Assembly: GCA_030248135.1 (NCBI GenBank)
Contig: JASANC010001779.1
Coordinates: forward strand, 1 to 64,000
Reading direction: 5' to 3'
Source of the DNA: Theristus sp. LFF4_11
Lineage: Eukaryota; Nematoda; Chromadorea; Monhysterida; Xyalidae
DNA length: 64,000 nucleotides
Part shown: positions 1 to 12,039 of the stretch, piece after piece
How the letters are laid out: the number at the start of each line of letters is the position of its first letter
How positions within the stretch are numbered: position 1 is the first letter of the stretch
Position numbers and translations under genes: made by a program
The notes under the pieces: generated by a model
What the model saw: only the letters and a program-made list of their open reading frames with translations
Database searches by the model: none
Told to the model about the DNA's origin: nothing

Positions 1-3000
1 TGAAAGCGCATTATTGCTGGCGACAAGGTCGCACTCACATGCGCGATTTTCGGCGCTCTTTGGATACACGACACGTAGAAGTATCTAGTAGAAGTATTCT
101 AGATATGTGGTGCTGAAGTCAAATTTTGAAGACACTGAATATATTATTAAAACAGGCGGAATAACAATAAAAACATGATAGCGAAATTGTCTTGGCAGCA
201 GTCTTTGATCGGTTTTGCATTTTTCTCGTGCACCATCATTGTCTGTCCGCTATTATAATGTTGTTTCATTTCGATGTCGTCTTCAAGTAAAACATGCATT
301 TCGTTTCATTCATCGTTAATATTCCCTTGGTGCGAGTTGTTTCCAGATTCAGATCGCCCATTCAAACCAGGTTTAGGTACTTGGTGTATGCCGTTTTACT
401 TGTGCAGTGTCTTCACTTGGGCGCTTCTTTTGAAATGGGCAATTTACACGTGTAATTATTTCTCGGGGGACTTGTGAATTGATATATTTTTCTGCGATGT
501 ATAAAAAGATAGAATTTAGTGTGCTTTGGAGCGGCTGGATGGGTCGCATCAAAGCCAAATTGCAGAATACATAGGTTGATCTTCCGATGGCAGGAAAGCA
601 TGAAGCCAGAAGACAGCCCAAGCACACAGCTCAAGGTTACCGTAGGTCGTATCAGTGCCGGAGCTGGCGCTAACATCAAAAGCGTCCCCGGCCGTTTTCC
701 GGCGTTTTGCTAAAGCGCATCAATGGTAGTAGCAACAATAACAACAGCTATTACCGTAGCTGCATGTGGTGTTGTGGTGGAATGTACAAAAAGCAATCAA
801 TCGGAGGGTATGACTTGGTATGGACAAAAGAGTGAGTGTTGTTCGATGGCAAGTGGGTGGATCCCACTGCTGTGCTTCTGAGTTTGATCGGGGGCAAAGA
901 GAGTAGACATTGTCAACCCCACTGGGTATGTTTGTTCTAGCCGCCGTCGCTTTCATCTGAAAGCCTGAAACTCAAGGTAGTAGCACCGTTTTACGACACA
1001 CACCATAAAGTGCTCCATTGTGTTGTGCGATGAAAACGAACATTGCTACATTACCACACTGTCTAGATTGATCTTCTTGATTAACTTTTTAGCCCTTCAA
1101 CGGGACACGTATTGTTAATAATGTCGAGTGAGAATGAGATACATAATAATGAAGCTTCCGTGTATATAACAAAATGCCATCCGGGGACATTCATGCGTTG
1201 CCGATAAAAGAGAAAGCAGAATGAAGATGTGTGCGTGACTCAAGTATGTGTGATAAGTACACTTAAGCGGCGGATAAAAGCATTTTTCCGGTGCAGTTCA
1301 CCTGAATGATGCTAAGCTGCTTTTTGTCTGCTTTGGTTTTTTCTCGTTGCGTTTGTTTGTATAAAAGGAAACACCATTTCCGCTTCGCTTCAGTCACAAA
1401 CGAGAGATGTTATCACACCACTTTGTTGGGTATTTTTTGTAGACAACAATCGCCGCCGATATGTCTGCCTTTTTTTTATTAGTTTTTAGAGTCGTTAGTT
1501 TTTTATTGACATTGGTTATGTCATTTTAGTATGTTTCCATTTGTGAAAGTTTTTATACGGATCAGCTTGGATGTTTTTTGCGTTGTGGAACTTGTTGCTA
1601 GTGGCCTCATCGCTTAGCATCGTATTGCTGGCATCTGGTCTAGTGGTAGCACGCCAGGAGGCCATTGTTGAGTTTGAGTAGTTTTCTTTGGCCTTCCGAC
1701 ATTTAGCTTCTAGCTATTGTCAGTGGGACAAACCAATTAGCCGGCTAAAACCTTTCAACCTGTCGTCTTCTCTGCACAACTAGCAAGTGTGGCTTTTGCT
1801 TTGGATCAGCGTTTGTTGTTCTGAATGACAATCGGTATGTGCATCAAGCTTTTAACCTCCGGTTGTTGGGTACTTAGCTGAGCCTACCGTAGGCCGCTAT
1901 TAACCGTAAACATTAGAATTCAATTGGGGTCATGGCTGAAAAATTTATGTGGGAAAGCAACAATGAAAGCATGATCGCGAATGGAAACATGCATAGCAGT
2001 TACCCGTAGGCAACCGTGACAAAAATGGAATCACCGAGTAAATAACTCGGTATGGAAATGGATGCGCATGAATGATGATCAGCAGCGTGTGAACGATGCA
2101 ATAATGCGACGATTTGTCTCCGTTGCGCAGCTAATGTATGAAATTCATTCATTAGAACCACGACATTATGTGTAGATCGCGTCTGACTAGCATGTATATT
2201 TGCAGCGACTATATGTTGATTATGGGTGACACAAATCGCCCATTTATTATGTTAACAACAGTGAGAGTGTGCAGCAACACGTTATAGCGCTTTCACGGAC
2301 ATGCTAGGACAAGCCGACACAGACAATCTAAATTGATACTGCACAAAGGCGCGATGGACAATCATGTTGATTCGGTAGTTCGCAGTCGTTCAGTGTGATG
2401 TTTTATTTGCGTTGATGCATGCCGTGCGCATAACATCGTTTTGTGTGCTGCTTTATTATTGATGTGATCTGTGTGCCTGTCTACTACTTTTTTCTGCTCA
2501 TGGAGGCGTGTGAAAAAGGTCATGGCTGTGATGCGGTTCGCTTTTGTTCAGTATAATAATTTTTGAGAGCATATAGCACTTTGTGATTGGTTTGTGACTA
2601 CAGTGCAACTGTGATATGTGAAGAAGAGCGCCGTTTTTATAGCTGATTCCATTCATCCGAAATCGAGGGGAGAGATATGTGCGTTTTTTATCGCTCTTTG
2701 TGATATGCTGCTAACCCAGTAATTTTGTTTTTGCTACTGGAGTCGTAGTTCGGGTAGTTTGTATGGTTTTGCTTAGTGGGTTTACGGTTTTGCATGGTTG
2801 TTTCTCATGGATAAGGAAGGTGCACGTCAGCTTTTATCATTTTGTCCTACCGTTAAAATATTTTCCATGTGGTGATCGAGTGAAGTAACGGCATAACCCA
2901 TAAGCCTCTCCGGGCGTTGTGGTGTGTATCATTTTGTGGATCAACATGTTGAACCGCTATAACCTGTTGTGCATGTTGCGTTGCACTAAGTGGATTTATG

Positions 3001-3445
3001 ATTCATGCCATCGAGGGAGAAGCGAGAGTTTCGTCTGAGGTCATTAACCTGGAACTGATTGTATTAACAGTCGCCCGCGGTGGCTGTGGATTTTTTTCGA
3101 ATAAAAGGCACGGGCTGTAATTTATTCGTGGCTCATTCCGAGACGTATTGTAGAGATTTGTTGCTGAATAGCTTTCTGAAAGTGTGGAGAACAATAGACG
3201 GGAGGCGTGGCGAACAGCATTTGATTATCAGCATTTCATAATGCGATTTAGGTGGCTTCTGCTTTACGAATATGTGTCCACCAGACAAACGAATACAGGT
3301 CAAGTGCTAAAAAGCAGAAACTCCTAGCTGTCCTCTCGGCCACGTAAGTAAAGAAACATGCAAATCATTAATGATAAAATGACAATATGAAGATAAAGAT
3401 TAAAGATTACAGTTTTTTTCAGTTTTCAAGCACACATGAAAAGCG
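1..3445. other. Gene-poor AT-rich flank
   Basis: I find no convincing gene or transposon in this 3.4 kb. Open frames are short, lack family motifs and carry no paired splice signals, apart from one weak candidate exon at 713-807. It probably contains intergenic DNA or a long first intron of the zinc-finger gene at 6523, whose 5' exons I cannot find. Confidence 0.6.
713..807 (+). CDS. Candidate upstream exon with a CxxC pair
   Basis: One frame open from about 674 reads KRINGSSNNNNSYYRS and then CMWCCGGMYKK, ending at a GT at 808. The Asn/Ser run followed by a Cys-x2-Cys pair resembles the start of a zinc finger. The exon at 6523 begins with the His-containing tail of such a finger, so this could be an earlier exon of that gene. 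However, the donor phase (2) does not match the acceptor phase at 6523 and the C-to-H spacing would be off, so an intermediate exon would be required. It may equally be chance. Confidence 0.18.
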
Positions 3446-4773
3446 TCACGAGCACGCACATCGTTTAGCAGACGATCGTTGCGTGCGTCCGTCGTGCGAC
3501 CATTCGTTCAAGTGTATCGGCGTCTGCGGTTGATAGTGATGATGGCTTGAAGATTGTTTCGATGATCGGCTCGACTTCGACTTTCGTTTTTTCTCAGTTG
3601 ACGACGTCTTTGAGCAGCCGTTTGCTGTATTGCTCGTAGTCGAGTTCAGTGCGTCGACGTTCAGTCGGTCGCGGTCACCGCGGAGACTGAGAATGGCCTC
3701 AGTCATCGTGCGCATCAGTTGCTCGATGTTTTCGCCCGTCTTTGCGCTGACTTCCATGTGCGGCAGCTGGAATCAGTGACATAAAAAGCAGCCTTTACAA
3801 CCATGGAGCCACACACTCACGAAACAAAGAAAGAACGAAAGACTACTGTTGCAGTACATGCTCTAGATCCTGATCTAGCGAATTGAATGTATAGCCATAC
3901 GTAGTTCGTGTGTATGGCAAGATGTCGTTCGTCCCATGGTCCCTGTTTCATTGCAACTACTGGCCCCATTGTTGTTTTGACAACATAGCTAAAACGAGTG
4001 GACCAGGAGAGAAACAAAGCCGGTGTGTGTTTTGTCGCGCACCTGATATCGATCAGCAGCGGCGTTGATGTCGCTGACGGTGACGACTTGCTCGCCGGGC
4101 ACCTCGTTCAGTCGGTCGCGTTTATTGCCGACCAGCATACGACAAATGTCCAACTGGTCGCAGTTCTGCTCGGTCTCCGTCATCCAGCGTCGAAGGTTGT
4201 CGAATGTTGCACGATTCGACTGGTCGTAGACGATCAGAGCGCCGTGCGCCGACCGGTAGTAGCTGGCCGGGATGCGTCCGAAGCGTTCTGCGGTGTTTAG
4301 AAAGCGTTTTGTAGACCATTGAAATCATTCCTTGTTCTGTGACTGAATGCGTTTGGATGCGAAGAACGAAATTAGTTCCGTGCTCGGTACGGCAAATCAA
4401 AAGTGCCTCACTGATACGATCGTATCTCCGGGCTACAGTCACTTCTGCAATTTCAACATTGCTGCGCCAAAAGCCGCATGAAACTGATTTCCAATATCGG
4501 TGCGTTCGTTGAATTGCCGAACCAGAGGATAAAACAGATCATGCCTTGTCCGGCGGTGTCCCAGAGTTGAATTTTCACCCTCCGTCGATCGTCCACCAGC
4601 AACAGACGACTGCGAAACTCGACGCCGATCGTCGAGACGAGACTCTCTTGGAACGAGTTCTCGGCGAATCTCCGTACGATCGACGTTTTGCCGACGCTGC
4701 TGTCGCCGAGCAGGATGATGCGCACCAGATCGACGACGTCATCCGTGACGTTGTTGTTCGCGTGCGTATGGTC
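3446..4773 (-). CDS. Divergent Rab-family small GTPase (5' end incomplete)
   Basis: A Ras-superfamily GTPase that would bind and hydrolyse GTP and act in membrane traffic. Three minus-strand exons join in phase: 4773-4545, 4287-4043 and 3766-3446, giving 264 residues from the first visible codon. All G motifs are present: GDSSVGKT (P-loop), TIGVEF (switch I, as in Rabs), WDTAGQE (switch II), NKRD (G4) and SAKTG (G5). The C-terminal tail is long, Ser/Lys/His-rich, and ends in CACS, a plausible prenylation site. The first intron starts with GC, not GT (CAAG|GC), and phase requires this. No in-frame ATG exists before the P-loop in the first visible exon; an acceptor (CTAG) lies at its start, so a short upstream exon is missing. 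The body resembles several Rab subfamilies (18/30/39-like), and I do not assign one. Confidence 0.88.
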
Positions 4774-6522
4774 CTAGTCCGAAACTGGTGCACTTGGTTG
4801 TGACACAGCAGCATGTTGCACACCGTGCGTGTTGTTGCGTGCGTGTCACCGTTTCTGTGCCTGTGTGCTTGTAGCTTGTGCGTTCGTTTGTAGCTGTGCT
4901 CACGCTCAGCAATACTGTGAGGCAACCGAGTGGCACTGTCTTCAGACTAGGACTTTATTGGTGTAATTGCTGCTGCTCGGAACGCTCGCTCTGTGCGATT
5001 TCGACTTTCCTTGGCGTTGGTTTTGATTGTTGTTGATTGAGTATGAATAGCGTTTTCCGGTTTGATGCATTTCGCTTCTTCTGAGTTGCTGCGATTTCTG
5101 AAAAGTCAAATTTTGCTGAATATTTGAAAAGTCAAATTTCGACTGCAAGAAAAATAACCGATGTGAAAATGCAATAAGCTGTAAAACTGCTGGTTTGAAC
5201 ATTTCACGAGATTGACGTGAGAAGCAATGATGCAAAGGCGCTTGGTGACCAATAAAGACACAATAAAAAACATTGAAAATGCTTTTTTGAAACCTGCGGA
5301 CATTTTTGCAAGGCATTTCTGCTTTTGACTGTCTGACGGATGGATCAGGCAATGGAATAGGCAATAATAATGTAGCGGTGAATGACCAGCAATGTAAAAC
5401 AAGCACAAAACATTATCTTATCGAAAACACATGGTGTTTTGCGCAACGCAGTGTTTTAGTTTTTTTGTGAAATTCTTTCTGTTTCCGTTGTAACACATTT
5501 TGAAATCTGCAGTTTGAATTTCAATCGGCCGTCTGAACAGCGCTGCAAAGGTGTTTTTCTGTAAATCATTTAACGCAAGACGCAGATATTATTCTAAAAT
5601 ACTAGGTAAACACGAAAACACGCGTTTTCGATCGCCCGAAGATAAGATTGTGTACCATTTCGTACCCACATGTTTGTTGGTTATGTTGGTAACGTTCTTG
5701 TTTTGTTGATCATAAAAACCGTAATACCAATGGTGTGAACAATTTTTCATTGATTGAGTATCTTTGGCGAGTTGTGTGTGGATTAAAATAGCAGAATAAA
5801 ATAACCACTGCATCACGTGATGAATCATGAAAATGAGACAAAACCAAAAAAGCATTTTTAAAGTCCGTAAAACCCGTTATGTATGACAGTATGAGACGCA
5901 AATTTACTGTGCAAATGATATTGCAGTGTTCAGTCAGAATCTCACACCCAACCGTGTGCAAACGGCAAGGCAAACTGGCATTTTTGTCAAAATGACTCAT
6001 GTTGTTTTATATTGATTGTAATGGATGAATGAATATGAATGTGTGGCTGTTGTATCCTAGTACATAAAATAGCTGTTAAAAAAAGACAGGCAGTCAAGCA
6101 CAAAACGGAAGTGGCATAGTTTGGCGTTGTGTCAGTGTTGACAATTTGTTTTTTTGAACATTTGAAACGCGAAGTTATGGGTCCGCAGAGCACAGTTTTC
6201 GTCCTGGTGAATTCTAGGAACAGAAGAACAAGGAATTCGATTGTGAACAGCTGATCTGAAGACCGTGTTTACGTTCCGTTGTTGTAACACGGTAGCAATG
6301 TTGCGCAGTCGCCACAAACGTGTCAGTGCATGTGTGCCAGTGCGTTTGTTTGTGAGTGACTGTGTAGCATAACTGTGTTATCATCGATATAAACAAATTG
6401 CACTGCCATCAGACTGTTTGCCTGAACAAAGTACAACTTTCAACTTTACCGTCAGTCTCGCAAAATCACTCTCTTTACAATCAGTCAGTAGTCACCCACC
6501 ACGACCCGATGATTTCACGCAG
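4774..6522. other. Region without a recognised gene between divergent genes
   Basis: This stretch separates the 5' side of the minus-strand Rab gene from the first confirmed exon of the plus-strand zinc-finger gene. It should hold the missing first exon or promoter of the Rab gene and perhaps 5' exons of the zinc-finger gene. Open frames here are up to 154 codons but show no domain, and I could not tie any to the neighbouring exons. Confidence 0.5.
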
Positions 6523-9476
6523 GCAACGAGACGCTTCGCTCGCACATGTTTCGCACGCATCAGATCTCGCGGATGTTCATGTGTCGCTGTTGCAACTGGG
6601 CGTTTCCGGACAAGACCAGCCTGCACATTCACATGCAGTCGATGATGCGCAACGGTACACCCGGCGACGTGCAGATACTCGCGAAGAGCAACACCGAGCC
6701 GGGCGCTGCCATGGATCCGGAGATGATCAAAAATGTTCGCGTTTTTTTGGGGCGCGACTTTCGATTTTGTTTGTTGTTTGCAGTCAAGCTTCAAATCAAA
6801 GGCACGGGCACTCAAAGGCTTGCTTTTTCTGAATTGAAATGGATTGATGGGTGAATGAGGTGTCGAACGTTTTTTCCGATGCAGTGCCCGCAGTTTTTTT
6901 CAAAAACTCACAATTTAACAAGAAACGATTTCGCAAAATGCTGCAGGAGCAGTTCATCTACGACTCGCCGTCGCCGTACGACGGTGACGCGGACGAGCAG
7001 GCGGACGGAATGCCGCTGACGCCGAAGTCGGCCAGTCCACCGCCGTCGCAGTTGAGCGCGGCGCAACTGAGCGCCCAATTGGCCGCGTCGACGCCGCCAA
7101 CGAGCATCTTCCCGTCGGTCGCCAGTCGCGACGAGATGCTCAGTCGCCTACGGACTGGCATTAATCATCATCATCATCAGAACGCCAATCACGCGAACGC
7201 GAACAGTCCAACGTTGCCCGTCGGCAAGCATGGTCGGTTGACAAATGCGTCTCTTTGACGGCCGAACGAGTGTGTTTCTATTTCACTGACGCAAGCAAAC
7301 ACACTGGCACACCGAGTGAGGGCGAGTGTGCCAGCCAGTGTGTTCGTTTGCTGTTCTGCACCCTCACAACACCGCCGGCTGATATAGTGCCGTGCACTTG
7401 GAAACACGTTGCGTTGCTTCATTTGATCGGATCCAGTGTGTGTTGTGTGCGATTGCAGACGCTGGCACCCCACCGCTGCCGAGCAGTCTGTCGAGCGCCA
7501 GTCTGATCGCACAGTCGCTGATGCAGCAGCAACAACAACAACAACAACAACACGCTGCTGCCGCACTGTCACTCGCCGATCTGGCGCAGGTCGGCGGCAC
7601 CAGCGGCAGCAATCCACTCCAGAATCACCTGCTCACGGCGTGGCTCGCGAACAACTTCACGAATCCGTGGGCGGGACTGAACCTTCAGCCGTCGCCGAGT
7701 CAGCAGGCGTCGCCGGCATCGCAGCACGGAGCGGCGACGAATAAGACGGCCGCAACAACAACAGCGACGCCGCACGGCGAGAAACGCTGCAAACTCGACC
7801 ACGCCGACGGCGACGACGACGTCATGGGACTCGAGATTCGTGTCAACGGTGAGCTGCATTGGTTTTACTTCTTTATCAACTGTTCACCATTTTGTCGGCT
7901 TTCTGTTTGTTTTTGGTGCTAGTGAAGCGAAACGACTGCACTACAACATGAGTCAGTCTTCCCAGTCCTCAGGCTTGTTAACAAGCCAACGAATCGCACT
8001 GGCTGGATACGACAAAAATGCTGGGCGTGTCTTTTTGGTCGTTTCTGACAACCGCAACACTGAGGAACGTCTGCGCAATCGTCGCGTCGGTTGCCCCTGA
8101 CAGCTGAACAAATTGTTCAGTAAAATGTTTAGCAGACGTTCTCAGTGAAAGAGGTCGAAATTCACGGGCTGTTCCGCAGCGGCGGGCGGCAATGAAAAAC
8201 AACAACAAATTTAGTAAAAATTATATTTGAAAAAAAAACCTTGCGCAACTCTCACAGGCACCGCACCAGACGAGAGCTACCTGACCGAGTGCTCGGAGAC
8301 GACGCGCTGCGAGAACGGTCCGTCTACGGCGACGGCGACGGGCGCCAGCGGGCGGTCACCGAAGCAGCCGGCGACAAAGTGCACCGGCAACGCGAACAAC
8401 GGCGACCAGCAGGACACGAACGTCGTCGGCGGCAATCCGTACACGAGTCTGATGTATCGCAAGAAGGTCAACAACGTGCTCCGCAACAAGCAACGCGCCG
8501 ACGGCGCAAAGGCCGACGAGTCGACGTCCGCTGAGACTAACACCACCACCACCGCCGCCGCCAATGCGGTCAGACAGCCGCAGTCGCCAAGTGGCGGGTC
8601 GGACTCGCAGACGAGCACCTCTGACGTGCCGCTGTCCAGCGGCGCACCGTCCGACACGAGCAGCCCGCTGAAGACGACCGTCGCCGACAAGTGCACCGAG
8701 TGCCAGGTGAGCATCGGGGGGCGCTTCGTGGTTGCAGAAGGCACACACACCGCTGGTGTCGATGTTGATGTGCAGTCCTAAGTTGTACGATTAGATAGTT
8801 GAAGCTTGAAATACAAACGCTGGACGTGCATTTTCACTGTAGTTCTCCTCGACACCGGATTTGACGGTGTCAGTCGGTGAGGACGGTTGATTCAAAATTG
8901 AAAATATTGAAGCCGAGTTTTTTTTGGTGTCGACGTCGCACATCAGTCGGTCCGCTGGACGATCAAAAAAATCCGTGTCCAGACCCCCAGCACTGTGTAG
9001 ATTTTGAAACCGGTAGTTTTCTCCAGTCCCAAAGATCGTTAATGGAAGACTAATGTGAACATTAGAGTTGAAGTGATTCAGTGAATCCTTGGACAGTCCC
9101 GCTTAAATCATTTTTCTCTCTGCCGTCTCTTCAGCTGACCAAAGGTCGCCTGGCGCTCGCCGACAACCGCAATCGCTTTCTCGAGTCCAAGACCGGCTCG
9201 TTGAACAACAAGATCAGTCGCCTCGAGTCGCACGTCGCCGGCTTGGAGGCGGCGTCGGCGCGCTACGAGACGGAGCACAAAGTGCTCCGGCAACAGTGCG
9301 AACTATTGGAGCGTCAATTGTTGTCGTGTCAGGAGAAGGCGTTACTGTATCTGCAAGCGTGCGCCAACGGTGAAACGCCGGACGCCGCTGCGGCCGATGT
9401 GAAACCGTTGCTCGAAGACCTGCTGAAGACGACCTCATCGTTGAAGACGTCCACGTGCGAGACGGGCTCGTCGTGA
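6523..9476 (+). CDS. Zinc-finger and coiled-coil nuclear regulator (5' end missing)
   Basis: Probable transcriptional regulator. Five exons join in phase: 6523-6734, 6947-7232, 7459-7848, 8258-8706 and 9135-9476 (558 residues visible). The first visible exon opens with LRSHMFRTH, the His tail of an upstream C2H2 finger, followed by FMCRCCNWAFPDKTSLHIHM, a second finger-like unit (Cys-x2-Cys, then His pair) lacking a canonical last His. The middle is low-complexity: Ser/Pro-rich, His and Gln runs, an Asn-Pro-rich block and a possible nuclear signal (KRCKLD). Exon 4 ends with a CTECQ motif. The last exon (114 codons) is a long amphipathic coiled coil with Leu at heptad positions, suggesting dimerisation. 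Exons are strongly GC-rich compared with introns. I do not recognise an orthologue. The 6947 acceptor is the weakest join; 6894 is an alternative start for that exon. Confidence 0.8.
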
Positions 9477-9541
9477 TCGACCAGTTCCAGTCGGGGCACG
9501 GTGCACTTTGTTATTAGAACGCACCAATCTTGCACAGGCAT

Positions 9542-9547
9542 AATAAA
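9542..9547 (+). promoter_or_regulatory. Polyadenylation signal AATAAA
   Basis: A canonical AATAAA lies 65 bases after the stop codon of the zinc-finger gene, where the 3' end of its mRNA is expected. It supports 9476 as the true end of that gene. Confidence 0.6.
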
Positions 9548-9679
9548 CAAACACACCGGCACACGCACACACACGCGATATTTCGACATCGCTTGCCGTG
9601 TGTCATCGTAGTTTTTTTTGCATGTGCAACATTACTTTCTTTAGGCAAAGTGCGCAGTCTCTTCCGACAAGCACATAAG

Positions 9680-9916
9680 TATGGCCTATTTTTTTAAACG
9701 TGTCCCACTGAAATGACGTCATGTGCCACAAAACATGCGCTTGTCGTTCACAGCAAACCAGACTATCCGTTTAGCCGATTTCTTCCCGTAAACAAGTGGT
9801 GAATGTCGAATCAGTCACACCAAACTGAAATTTTAGTGCCTGTACTTTGACAAACGGGCGTTTTTAAATAAAATGACGTCACGTTAGTCCGGACACGTTT
9901 GAATAAATCCACAATA
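9680..9916 (-). mobile_element. CRE-bearing TA-flanked MITE, copy A
   Basis: A 237-bp element including TA at both edges. Its ends are imperfect inverted repeats sharing AAACGTGTCC, and each end has a TGACGTCA palindrome about 30 bases in. It is an inverted paralogue of 10693-10928 and a longer relative of 52752-52925. No coding capacity. The TA target and short length fit a non-autonomous Tc1/mariner-type element. Confidence 0.8.
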
Positions 9917-10059
9917 GTCATTTGTTGTTGTGTTTTTTTGTTGCTCTCTTGTGGTTTTGTGTACTACTGCTACTGCATCATACACACTGTGAATATTGTT
10001 GCACTTTTTGCGTTGTGTTTTTTCTGTTTGGGTGGGTGGGTGGGCCCAAACCTAAATTA

Positions 10060-10280
10060 AAATCCTTTTTGTAAAAAAAATTTGGGGGGGGTGGGTGGGG
10101 GGGGGGCAAAAAAAAAAAAATGTGGTGGGTGGGGGTGTGGGTTTTTTTTTTTGGGGTTGTTGGGGGTGGTTGTTGGGGGGGGGGGGGGGTTTTGGGGGGG
10201 GGGGTGGGGGTTTTTTGTTGGTGTTTTTTGGTGGGGTGGGGGGGGGGTTTGGGGGGGGGGTGGGGGGGGTGTGGTGTGGG
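10060..10280 (+). repeat. G/T homopolymer-rich low-complexity tract
   Basis: About 200 bases of long G runs broken by T and A runs. Open frames through it translate to Gly/Val/Phe or Pro strings and are not genes. Runs of this density can form G-quadruplexes, but homopolymer length errors in sequencing are also likely here. Confidence 0.75.
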
Positions 10281-10692
10281 TTGTAGTGGGGAGAAGAAAA
10301 AATAAACTGTGTCGTTTTTTTATATAAAATAAATTTGTTCATTCCAAATTCGAGACCAAGAGCATAATTATCTAAAAATGCGGAGGACGCATATAAAAGG
10401 AGGAATATGGCTTTGTGTAAGCAGTGAGAAACTTTTTTGCTTCACAACTATTTTCAAGTTTCTGATGTGGCACACGGATACAAGTACATAAGAGTTATAT
10501 TTTTGCGCCGCGTTTGTTTTAATGAAAAACCTAAAAACCTTCAAAGCGTTTTTCACTTGTCCTCTTCAGCTTAGTGTGAAATCACAGCATGTGCGAAATT
10601 CTGCAAACCTGTGCAGAAACAAAAAATTAGAGACTTCAAAGCGTTGCTGCAGATAAGCTTTATTGTTGATGACGTACGCACAGCTATGTAGG

Positions 10693-10928
10693 TACTGTGG
10701 ATTTATTCAAACGTGTCCGGACTAAAATGACGTCATTTGGTTTAAAAACGCCCGTTTGTCAAAGTACAGGCACTAAAATTTCAGTTTGGTGTGACCGATT
10801 CGACATTCACCATTTGTTTACGGAAAGAAATCGGCTAAACGGAAAGTCTGGTTTGCAGTGAACGGGAAGCGCATGTTTGGCGGCACATGACGTCATTTCA
10901 GTGGGACACGTTTAAAAAATAGGTCATA
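10693..10928 (+). mobile_element. CRE-bearing TA-flanked MITE, copy B (nested)
   Basis: Inverted paralogue of 9680-9916, flanked by TA on both sides. It lies inside the terminal module of composite copy 1. The same site in composite copy 3 (around 47252) is empty: GTAGGTACATACCCG there, but GTAGGTA, element, TACATACCCG here. This demonstrates TA duplication and that this MITE inserted after the composite family had spread. Confidence 0.9.
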
Positions 10929-12039
10929 CATACCCGTGACAAAAAGGTGTTGTCTTCCGTTAATTTTCACTTTCCTCCCCAATTCCAAAAAACCCGAAGG
11001 TACCAAAGTCCTGTGGATTGTTGTATCTACATAGGAGGAGTGTGGATATTGGCTGAACCGTCCGTTCCGTGAGCCATTGCGTTCGCCACAAGAAGGGGAC
11101 ATTGCCTTCGCCACAAGAAGGGGACAGTGTCTTCGCCAATGCCTCTGCGCAACGCTTTGTCCTTGGCAAAGCAGTGTCAGTGATCGAAGATGTTGTCTTT
11201 AATTTGGCAGCTTTATGTTACTATTTGCTCGAAATTCATCGAATGTAGAAATTTCGTTTGTCGAAAAAGTAAGAGGGCTATGTGCAATCGAAATAATGAA
11301 TAAACGGCGCAAAAATATGGCTCTTATGTACTTGTATCCGTGTGCCACATCAGAAACTTGAAAATAGTTGTGAAGCAAAAAAGTTTCTCACTGCTTACAC
11401 AAAGCCATATTCCTCCTTTTATATGCGTCCTCCGCATTTTTAGATAATATTCTGACTTTTACATAAGTCCCAAAATCGGACAAAATTCAGAATGCGTTGG
11501 GCATCCGTTCTTCCGAACTTCCCATTCGGCTTACAGCGATTACACTGATTTCATTTTTTCGTTTTGGAGAGATGTCGCCCGTCAGGTTCCACGGCTGATT
11601 TACCCGAAATTGTCACGATTCAGTATCTAAAACTGTGCTTCCTTAAGAAATGTAACCCAAAAATCCCTGATCAGCGCATTGAATTACCCTGGACTCCACA
11701 GATCTCCTGTTTTTTTGTTTTTGGACCGATCTCGCCAAGTTTCCACGGCTGATTCGCCCGAATCGTCACGACTTTGGTCATTTGGTTGCCGTTTTTCTAA
11801 TTTTGTTTGTTTCAACTAATTATGCGCTTGAATTTGAGGGTTGCTACGCATTGTATTCGTCCTGTTGGTGTAGGCCAGGGGTTTTAACCCACTGTGTCTG
11901 AAAGGGTCGGGGTAAAATTTAACTAAATTTTTAAAATCTACGGATGAAATTATTCCGGGAAACATTTTTGTTCGACTGCGAAAGTGCCGAAGGTGAAATT
12001 TGAAAAAGGCGAACACTTGAAACCATGTCAAAGTCTATG

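Noticed and set aside
1627..1700. tRNA-like A box (TGGTCTAGTGGTAGCA)
   Set aside because: No B box (GGTTCGANTCC) at the expected distance and no acceptor-stem pairing.
7364..7859. Cys- and Val-rich minus-strand frames
   Set aside because: Shadows of the Gln-rich third exon of the zinc-finger gene.
10052..10342. Pro-rich and Gly-rich frames
   Set aside because: Produced by G homopolymers; low complexity and possibly sequencing error.
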